Part shown: positions 6,864 through 12,853 of the stretch, piece after piece | Numbering within the stretch: the first letter of the stretch is position 1 | Layout: every line of letters starts with the position of its first letter | Source of the DNA: Bacteroidota bacterium | GTDB taxonomy: Bacteria > Bacteroidota > Bacteroidia > JAADEI01 | Length of the DNA: 17,744 nt | Direction of reading: 5' to 3' | Assembly (NCBI GenBank): GCA_024280615.1 | Contig: JAJRPU010000174.1 | Location: 1-17,744 of the forward strand | Notes under the pieces: generated by a model | The model's input: the letters and a program-made list of their open reading frames with translations, nothing else | The model's database searches: none | What the model was told of the DNA's origin: nothing | Position numbers and translations under genes: made by a program

Positions 6864-9734
6864 ATGACCGTTTTAGCTTCCATAAAAGAAGACACTCAGA
6901 TATATGCCAAAGGAATGATTCCTATGATTAATTTATCATATTGGACAAACATAGATACTCCATTTTCCTGTGAGAATCTTAACTTGGAAGGGTCATTTTA
7001 TAAAAGAGGGAAGCATACTCGTGCTACGCTAACTATGAGAGACTTTTCTCTTTCTTATGCAGATAATTATTCTGCGTTTAACGAATTGTTCTTAGCATAT
7101 CATAGTGAAGGGAACAGACATAACCTTTTGGGTGATGCTCCGTGGATGAACTTTAACATTGAGTTTAGTGAGCCAGAGAAAGAGATTCCCTCCACAATTA
7201 TTGATTCCCTATTCCTCGGTGGCTCATTGCTATTACCCGATGCTTTCGTACTACTACAAATTGATTCCCTACCCACTGTTGTCCAAAGCCTGTCAGGAAT
7301 AAATATTCCAGATGGTTTACTCGTGAAGGTGAAAACAGACGAACATTCATACAATGCATTTGTAGATGCCCATACGATATATCTCAAAGACGCTGATTTA
7401 ACAATAAAGAATTTGTTCATAACAGGGACACAGGACACACAGATTAACTGGCAGGTTTACACAGGAAAGATTATGTATCAGGACATTGTTGACTTGACGT
7501 ATGTTCAAACCACATGGAAGGCATCAAAGGGGAAAGGCGAACTAATGTCCATAGTTAAGCCATCCGGCTATCCACAAATCTACTTTGCAGGGTCAATAAA
7601 ACGAAATAATGACTTTTATGGTCTGGGCATTGATTCATTCAGTTTCTGGTATGCCGATTCGTGGTGGTTTGCAACTCCTTCCTACTGTGTTAACAATCAA
7701 GAGAAAAATAAGTTTTGTATTCCCCCTGTTAAATTGCGTTCTGAAGACGGCAAACGATTCATAGAGATTAATAACTTGCAGGAATGGTGGTCTGTAAAAG
7801 CACATAACTTTCCCTTAAAACCCATTCTACTTATTGCTCAGGCATACTCGGGATATGAGTTAGATGCCACACTTAATGCGAATGTCCGCTTTAATCAAAA
7901 GACTTATGAATTTGACTTTAATCCACTTGAATTGCGGGACATATATCTTGATTCCTTTGCACTTGGGACCTGGCAATTCACAGGAAGCATGAAAAAAAAC
8001 ATTATCTCCACAATGTGGAAAATCAATGGTGAAAAGACTGCTTCCATCTCTGGTGATATATCCAAGACTATGACTTTAAACATTTATAATCTTCCTCTTT
8101 CAATTGTGCAACCCTTCACGACAGGAATTATAGACTCCTTGGATGGTTACTTGAAAACAGACAATCCACTTGTGTTGGCATGGAAGGGTTATCCGTCTCT
8201 TAAAGGTGCTATTTTACTGAGAAACGGAAACCTATATGTTGATTTCACTGGCGTGAGTTATAAAACTGTCGGCACACTGAATTGCTTTGATGACAGTGTT
8301 GACATAACCCTTGTGTTAAACGACGGGTATGGTGGCTTAGGCACAATGAAAGGATATATGCTTCTCAACCCAATTGATAATCCCCCTTATAATTTGACAG
8401 TAACAACAAACAAGTTAAAAGCGATAAATACTGGACCTGAGCATAATTCCGATTATTATGGGAATGTAACTATCAAAGGCAATGTGACCCTTAAGGGCGA
8501 TGCGACAATTTTTAGAATACTTATCAGAGAAGCCGAACCCATTAGACCATCTGAATTCTACATGCCCATTTACTCCGGACCATATGTTGATGATGAGTCA
8601 GACTTTATAATTTTTATTGACAGGGACAAGCAATTATTAGAACAAACAGAACAAACGGACGTGGGAGAGACCGAAAAAGAAGTTGAACCCTCTTCTCAAT
8701 CAGACTTTGCATTGGAATTCTACAGCAAATTGGTCATGAACGATGGGCTCAGGGTGGTTATTCCCTTTGACCCTCCTGTTGGTGACATTCTTGAAGTGGT
8801 TGGCGAAGGATCCATTCAACTGCACTATACCCCAACAGGCGAATTCACTATGATGGGTGAATATAAACTAACGGGGGGGTCATATACTTTTAATTTCAAA
8901 AACTTACTCATAAGAAGGTTCAACATATCGGAAGGGTCTATCAGGTGGCTGGGCAGTCCCTATGACGGTGTCCTTGATATCCATGCAATATACACAGTCA
9001 GGACTCCAGCGACAAATCTGCTATTATACCGTCCTGGTGGGACAGATACCTCCTCGGCAATTAGATACGTAACTGCACAGGTGCACATGTTTATGAAGGG
9101 AACCCTTTCAAAGCCTGAGCTAACCTTCAAAATAGACGTATTGGAAGCGGATAATATACCTGAAATAAGGACGATAGTAAGACTCATCAATGCTGACCCT
9201 TTGGAACGGGACTATCAAGCCTTCAGCCTATTGGCAACCAATCAATTTGCTCCTCCCCGGCAAGGAGGTGGTGGAACGGTCAGTGGCGGTGCTCTCTATC
9301 ACACGGTAAGTGAATTCATATCCCAGCAATTGACCAGTCTTGCACAGGAAATGTTTGGTGCCCAGGACCTTGAGCTGCATCTTGGCTATCAGAGTGGCAC
9401 TGGATTGGAAGGAACCTCTTCAAAGGAATTCCAAGTTGCCATCAACAAAGCGTTTATGAACAAACGACTAATTGTGGACGTAACAGGGAATGTGCTTGTT
9501 GGACAGGACAATAATACGCGAAAAGGTGGTCCCCTCACAGGAAGTATGCAACTTGAATATCTCTTAACGAAAGACGGCAGATGGCGATGGCGCATCTATA
9601 GCCAAGCGTATCAGGACATAGGGGCAGAACGAAATAAAGTAAGGACAGGCACTGGCATACGATTCATTAAGCATTTTGACTCGTGGGAAGATATTATTCC
9701 TTTGTCCCAAGACACAACAAAGTCAAGTGACTGA
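6864..9734 (+). CDS. tamB: TamB-like protein, C-terminal part with TamB/DUF490 domain
   Basis: This 956-residue frame shares the reading frame of the upstream part. It is a long run of beta-strand repeats (about 1-600) followed by the TamB C-terminal domain (about 613-950). Hallmarks are GEGSIQLHYTPTGEFTMMGE, LTGGSYTFNFKNLLIRRFNI, EGSIRWLGSPYDGVLDI and, near the end, GSMQLEYLLTKDGRWRWR. The C-terminal domain normally contacts the Omp85 partner at the outer membrane. Starting at the 6864 ATG the product would lack a signal peptide or anchor, so alone it would probably stay in the cytoplasm and not function. There is no clear ribosome binding site before that ATG. This favours a pseudogene or a sequence error over two working proteins. 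The gene converges on the minus-strand gene that ends at 9783. Confidence 0.82.
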   Translation: MTVLASIKEDTQIYAKGMIPMINLSYWTNIDTPFSCENLNLEGSFYKRGKHTRATLTMRDFSLSYADNYSAFNELFLAYHSEGNRHNLLGDAPWMNFNIEFSEPEKEIPSTIIDSLFLGGSLLLPDAFVLLQIDSLPTVVQSLSGINIPDGLLVKVKTDEHSYNAFVDAHTIYLKDADLTIKNLFITGTQDTQINWQVYTGKIMYQDIVDLTYVQTTWKASKGKGELMSIVKPSGYPQIYFAGSIKRNNDFYGLGIDSFSFWYADSWWFATPSYCVNNQEKNKFCIPPVKLRSEDGKRFIEINNLQEWWSVKAHNFPLKPILLIAQAYSGYELDATLNANVRFNQKTYEFDFNPLELRDIYLDSFALGTWQFTGSMKKNIISTMWKINGEKTASISGDISKTMTLNIYNLPLSIVQPFTTGIIDSLDGYLKTDNPLVLAWKGYPSLKGAILLRNGNLYVDFTGVSYKTVGTLNCFDDSVDITLVLNDGYGGLGTMKGYMLLNPIDNPPYNLTVTTNKLKAINTGPEHNSDYYGNVTIKGNVTLKGDATIFRILIREAEPIRPSEFYMPIYSGPYVDDESDFIIFIDRDKQLLEQTEQTDVGETEKEVEPSSQSDFALEFYSKLVMNDGLRVVIPFDPPVGDILEVVGEGSIQLHYTPTGEFTMMGEYKLTGGSYTFNFKNLLIRRFNISEGSIRWLGSPYDGVLDIHAIYTVRTPATNLLLYRPGGTDTSSAIRYVTAQVHMFMKGTLSKPELTFKIDVLEADNIPEIRTIVRLINADPLERDYQAFSLLATNQFAPPRQGGGGTVSGGALYHTVSEFISQQLTSLAQEMFGAQDLELHLGYQSGTGLEGTSSKEFQVAINKAFMNKRLIVDVTGNVLVGQDNNTRKGGPLTGSMQLEYLLTKDGRWRWRIYSQAYQDIGAERNKVRTGTGIRFIKHFDSWEDIIPLSQDTTKSSD

Positions 9735-9782
9735 AACAAAAGAAAACAAACCTATTTCCATCTCGTTGTGTTGTGAGACACT

Positions 9783-10460
9783 CTAAATCATGAAATAAAC
9801 GGACCAAATAAATCCAAATGGCATATATGAAGGTGCATTAGTTATGTTCTGTCCGCTATATTTGAACTTTGTGTTGTAGGGCATCGTAGCCCCGAGTTTA
9901 AAGCCCCACAGAGGTTGGTTGGGACCCCACAATGCAAGGTGAAGCCCCAAGAAAACTGACTGGCTCATTAAATCAAAATTTGCTTTATTGTTTGTTGTGA
10001 GTAATGTTGAGGTGAATGTGTTGGGAACATTTGCGGGGGGATTGTGAATGCTTAGTACCATGCTATACAACTGCCATCGGACTTCAGCACCCACTCCAAA
10101 TTTCTCTTTAATAAGAAAGAGATAACCGCTACCAAGAGACCATAAAAATCCTTGAGAACTAACATCACTTCCTGTGCTGGTGAGTGCCCAAATGCCCCCG
10201 GAACCAGCAGTTACATAAATTTTCCCCAAATGACCGACTATTTCCGTGCCAGCATGAAAGTGAATAAACGGCAAGTGCCCTTGAATCCCAACAGAAGACA
10301 ACGCTTGATTTATTTGTTTTGTCTGAAACTGTGTAAATCCCATACTGAAGTTAACCCCACTGCCCCAAATCCCATTCTTGAGAGAACTTTCTTCAGCCAG
10401 AACAGACCCTAAAGACATTATTAATAATACAACAGCAAAAGCAATCCTTTTCAAATACAC
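9783..10460 (-). CDS. Small outer-membrane beta-barrel-type protein, family not recognised
   Basis: The 225-residue product opens with a clear signal peptide (MYLKRIAFAVVLLIMSLGSVLAEE, cleavage after VLA). After that come alternating hydrophobic strands rich in Gly, Phe, Tyr and Ser, such as GIWGSGVNFSMGFTQFQ, FLWSLGSGYLFLI, KFGVGAEVRWQLYSMVLSI and SVFLGLHLALWG. The protein ends with an aromatic-rich strand (FGFIWSVYFMI). This pattern fits an 8-10 strand outer-membrane barrel. No specific family is recognised. The start is GTG (complement of 10458-10460); an in-frame TAA lies four codons before it, so no longer start exists. The gene is transcribed alone. Confidence 0.72.
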   Translation of the reverse strand: MYLKRIAFAVVLLIMSLGSVLAEESSLKNGIWGSGVNFSMGFTQFQTKQINQALSSVGIQGHLPFIHFHAGTEIVGHLGKIYVTAGSGGIWALTSTGSDVSSQGFLWSLGSGYLFLIKEKFGVGAEVRWQLYSMVLSIHNPPANVPNTFTSTLLTTNNKANFDLMSQSVFLGLHLALWGPNQPLWGFKLGATMPYNTKFKYSGQNITNAPSYMPFGFIWSVYFMI

Positions 10461-10535
10461 TTTGCCTTTTTATAGTTGCTAACAAATACTACAATATCTT
10501 AAGTTTCAGTAATAGATATATGTTATGATTTCTCA

Positions 10536-10545
10536 TGCAATTGCA
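10536..10545. promoter_or_regulatory. Perfect 10-bp palindrome in a divergent intergenic region
   Basis: TGCAATTGCA is a perfect inverted repeat about 75 bp before the minus-strand barrel gene and about 125 bp before the methyltransferase gene. It could be an operator between the divergent genes, but short AT-rich palindromes arise by chance, so this is weak. No full TTTG/TAnnTTTG promoter was found in this 210-bp gap; TATCTTTA (10615-10622) and TATATTTA (10642-10649) each miss the last base of the -7 motif. Confidence 0.2.
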
Positions 10546-10570
10546 ATCACTAAACCATTCTCTAATACTC

Positions 10571-10594
10571 GTTTATTTTTAAGTTTATTTTTAA
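10571..10594 (+). repeat. Two perfect tandem copies of a 12-bp unit
   Basis: GTTTATTTTTAA occurs twice head to tail (10571-10582 and 10583-10594) in the AT-rich gap between the divergent barrel and methyltransferase genes. It could be a regulatory tandem site or replication slippage in low-complexity DNA. Confidence 0.5.
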
Positions 10595-10670
10595 GTATGC
10601 TCAATGGTTAGGTCTATCTTTAAGATATCTGACAAATCTGGTATATTTACACACACAAAAGCCTTGCGGT

Positions 10671-11441
10671 ATGTCTGCGATTATTAACAAAGTAGAAACT
10701 CTGTGGTGGTATCTGTCCCGACCTTCTTATTCAGTGCAGTTAATTCAATTATTTAGACGATTTTTAAACAGGGAAAAAGAGAGAACTCGTTCTGAAGCGA
10801 TGCGATGGTGCCAACAGGTGGCTATCCCAATGGAAGAAGTACTATACAAATTGGGAATAGATAAAATTGAATATCCATGGGAAGTTTATACTGATTACTG
10901 GCAAGAAGCGGAAAAGCGAGCCAAACGGGTGCCAATGGTGATGGGTGGTGCTGGTGCAGTAGAGTTTATATTCACGATAACTCGGGCACTCAAGCCTGTC
11001 CGATTGGTGGAAACAGGGGTTGCTTATGGGTGGTCAACCCTCGCTATGCTTCTGGGAACCTTAGAAACAGAGTCGGCACGGGTGATCAGCACAGATATGC
11101 CGTATCCTAAAATGGGTAATGAGCCATACGTTGGGTATGTAATCCCTGAGGACCTACGTCAACGATGGCTACTCATCAGAAAACCAGATATTCTGGCGGT
11201 TCCAAAGGCAATAAAACATTTTGGTGGGACGATAGATTTCGCCCATTATGACAGCGATAAATCATATACTGGACGCATGCTCACATACCCACGGTTATGG
11301 CAAGCCCTCCGAAAGGGCGGAATCTTTATTAGTGATGACGTTCAAGATAACATAGCTTTCAAAGAATTTTCGCATCAAATTGGTGTTGAACCTCTCGTGT
11401 TTGAATACAAAGGCAAATACGTCGGCGTGCTCAAGAAATAA
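10671..11441 (+). CDS. Class I SAM-dependent methyltransferase (Methyltransf_24-like)
   Basis: This is a 256-residue soluble protein. A helical N-terminal segment (about 1-100) precedes a Rossmann-type methyltransferase core. RLVETGVAYGWSTLAML (111-127) is motif I, the SAM-binding glycine loop. ARVISTDMP (136-144) carries the acidic residue (D142) at the end of strand 2. IDFAHYDSDKSYTG (188-201) and the strand GGIFISDDVQDN (216-227) match the O-methyltransferase-like group that includes rhamnosyl methyltransferases and CmcI-like enzymes. The substrate is unknown; small molecules or glycans are typical. A lipoprotein gene starts 10 bp after the stop, so the two are likely co-transcribed. There is no obvious Shine-Dalgarno, as is usual in Bacteroidota. 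Confidence 0.82.
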   Translation: MSAIINKVETLWWYLSRPSYSVQLIQLFRRFLNREKERTRSEAMRWCQQVAIPMEEVLYKLGIDKIEYPWEVYTDYWQEAEKRAKRVPMVMGGAGAVEFIFTITRALKPVRLVETGVAYGWSTLAMLLGTLETESARVISTDMPYPKMGNEPYVGYVIPEDLRQRWLLIRKPDILAVPKAIKHFGGTIDFAHYDSDKSYTGRMLTYPRLWQALRKGGIFISDDVQDNIAFKEFSHQIGVEPLVFEYKGKYVGVLKK

Positions 11442-11451
11442 CTCCAAAACA

Positions 11452-12021
11452 ATGCGGATGGTTATCTTCCTATTGGTTTTTCTATTAAGTTGCAAAACAA
11501 AGCATTACACCCCCGCTGTGCAAAATGTCAAGCCTGTGTTTTCAAGCATCTACAATAACCTCGGTTCAAGCGGTGTCAGTGCCAGCCTCGGATATGGTAG
11601 ATTCTTGGCCCAAAAACACAACCCAACACCCTCACCTGCCCAGACATCACCCCAACATAAACCTTCCTTTTATATTTCCAATCTGCAAGCCACCGAAAAC
11701 GAACTGCTCATTCCCGAAACAAAAGAACTCACAATCCAAGTTGATACCCCTCCCAAACAAAACGCTCATCAAGACACTCTTTTCAAAGCACAAAATGAAA
11801 CCTACCAACCAACCGAAACCTTTGGCAAGCCTCGTTGTGGAATGCCCCAATTAGTCTTAATGATAGGACTTATTATATTACTTCTTGGAAGCCTTTTTGC
11901 TTTCTTGTTTTGGATTTCAAAAGCCTTGGCGCTAAAAATAATTTTCGGATTCGTTGGCGGAATACTGCTTCTGTTCGGTTTGCTTATCGTAATAAGGTTT
12001 TTCTTGGACCTATTCATTTGA
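11452..12021 (+). CDS. Predicted lipoprotein with two C-terminal membrane helices
   Basis: This 189-residue product is not a recognised family. It begins MRMVIFLLVFLLSCKTK, a typical lipoprotein signal with a good lipobox (FLLSC, lipidated C14). Residues about 30-125 are polar, Pro/Thr/Gln-rich and probably flexible. The C-terminus has two strong membrane helices (about 133-155 and 162-185) with a short connector. A similar plan (lipobox, disordered linker, two helices) is seen in small uncharacterised Bacteroidota proteins. The ATG at 11452 was chosen because the upstream in-frame ATG at 11380 overlaps the methyltransferase by 62 bp and hides the lipoprotein signal. The 10-bp gap suggests an operon with the methyltransferase, but no shared function can be stated. 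Confidence 0.75.
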   Translation: MRMVIFLLVFLLSCKTKHYTPAVQNVKPVFSSIYNNLGSSGVSASLGYGRFLAQKHNPTPSPAQTSPQHKPSFYISNLQATENELLIPETKELTIQVDTPPKQNAHQDTLFKAQNETYQPTETFGKPRCGMPQLVLMIGLIILLLGSLFAFLFWISKALALKIIFGFVGGILLLFGLLIVIRFFLDLFI

Positions 12022-12097
12022 GAGTTTCAAGCAATTATATATCCCTTTACTAACCTCAATCTCACTATAATTCTGCCATTTCAATTCGTATTCACGA

Positions 12098-12298
12098 TTA
12101 AATTCTTAATGATTTTTGTCTGTTCTTTGTAACTTTTTCGGGATGTTTCCAACTATATTCCTTTCCAGTCTCTAATTTTAGCTCATCGTAAGGTAGAAAA
12201 TCGTAATACTCAAGTTCCAGAATCTGAATCGCAGTCAATCCCAATAGTATCAAGGGATAGACTAACATTACTATATGTTTGCATACTTCAAAAAGCAT
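12098..12298 (-). CDS. Possible small single-pass membrane protein
   Basis: This 66-codon frame starts MLFEVCKHIVMLVYPL and has one hydrophobic span (about residues 8-28) followed by an acidic, then a basic tail (KHPEKVTKNRQKSLRI). It stands in an otherwise empty AT-rich region and no family is recognised. The composition is plausible for a small membrane protein, but a frame of this length can arise by chance, and the clear promoter motif next to it points the other way. Confidence 0.25.
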   Translation of the reverse strand: MLFEVCKHIVMLVYPLILLGLTAIQILELEYYDFLPYDELKLETGKEYSWKHPEKVTKNRQKSLRI

Positions 12299-12303
12299 TA
12301 AAA

Positions 12304-12330
12304 TTGGTCAAAAAAATTGTTTTATCTTTG
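12304..12330 (+). promoter_or_regulatory. Bacteroidota-type promoter (TTG / TAnnTTTG)
   Basis: TTGG (12304-12307) and TATCTTTG (12323-12330) are spaced 15 bp apart, close to the -33/-7 arrangement of the main Bacteroidota sigma factor. Transcription would start near 12337. The downstream DNA is an A/T-rich leader and then ATG at 12354, an arrangement typical of real genes in this phylum. The frame from that ATG stops after 18 codons, so the transcript is either a small RNA, a leader peptide or the remains of a truncated gene. Confidence 0.45.
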
Positions 12331-12353
12331 TAATACAATTTAATAAAAAAATT

Positions 12354-12410
12354 ATGTCATTAAAAATGCAGGAATTTGTTGGAACTACAGTAAAATCAAG
12401 GGTTTATTGA
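12354..12410 (+). CDS. Possible 18-residue peptide or remnant start of a lost gene
   Basis: The frame reads MSLKMQEFVGTTVKSRVY and then TGA. It lies 24 bp downstream of a promoter-like motif, at a natural distance for a first gene. Beyond the stop the same frame contains more stops. It is too short to judge by composition. It could be a leader peptide, a small protein or the broken N-terminus of a degraded gene. Confidence 0.2.
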   Translation: MSLKMQEFVGTTVKSRVY

Positions 12411-12708
12411 AACAAGATGCGTTAATAAAATGTGCGTCCTCATAAAATTCATGCCCTGAATTCTGGGAAGCCCGATGGTTACTGGGATTGGTGCGTTGGG
12501 AGTCTCGTAAGTTGAATAAAGCATTTTAAAATGTATTAAATCATTAACAAAGAATTTGTATGTATATGTTTCTATGCAGAGTAGCTAACGGGTAACGAAA
12601 GGCTTTATTTATATTTTTAAACATGTTAGGTAATAAGGTATCGTATATAAACATGGTCAAATGGTTTGCTGTATTTTAGGCTCATATTAAAGTAAGCATG
12701 AGTTGAAT

Positions 12709-12716
12709 TACCTTTG
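12709..12716 (+). promoter_or_regulatory. Candidate -7 element for the first SprB-repeat gene
   Basis: TACCTTTG matches the TAnnTTTG consensus exactly and lies 137 bp before the chosen ATG at 12854. No well-placed TTTG -33 partner is visible, so this is a half-site only. Confidence 0.25.
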
Positions 12717-12853
12717 ATTTTATAAGTTCTAAAGCATAAATTGTTGATTAGCAGACACTTATATACTTGATAATTGATATCAAACTATAAAATTCAAAAG
12801 TTTTTGGTTTGTTATTTATTATAATTGGTTCTACCTTAGAGGCAAAAAGACCT

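Larger units (their letters stand above)
12022..12853. other. AT-rich intergenic region without a convincing large gene
   Basis: These 832 bp separate the lipoprotein gene from the first SprB-repeat gene. The only notable elements are a possible small minus-strand membrane protein (12098-12298), a promoter-like motif (12304-12330), an 18-codon frame after it (12354-12410), and a TACCTTTG -7-like motif (12709-12716). Short overlapping frames around 12350-12520 read as plausible but broken peptides in more than one frame, such as PEFWEARWLLGLVRWE, so a decayed gene is possible. No tRNA or known riboswitch signature was seen. Confidence 0.6.

Noticed and set aside
8960..9595. Minus-strand open frames opposite the TamB C-terminal domain
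   Set aside because: They lie opposite a strongly conserved coding region and read as low-quality Ser/Val-rich sequence.
9735..9782. Terminator between the convergent tamB-like and barrel genes
   Set aside because: Only a 4-bp stem (GTGT/ACAC) without a following T-run is visible, which is too weak to call.
11380..11451. Longer form of the lipoprotein starting inside the methyltransferase gene
   Set aside because: It overlaps 62 bp of a well-supported gene and buries the lipoprotein signal that starts at 11452.
12350..12560. Known structured RNA (tRNA, tmRNA, cobalamin or TPP riboswitch, small SRP RNA)
   Set aside because: None of the conserved sequence boxes of these RNAs could be found by reading this stretch.
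12809..12853. TTG start for the first SprB-repeat protein
   Set aside because: It would place 15 residues ahead of a good signal peptide. The ATG at 12854 gives a normal basic-hydrophobic signal.
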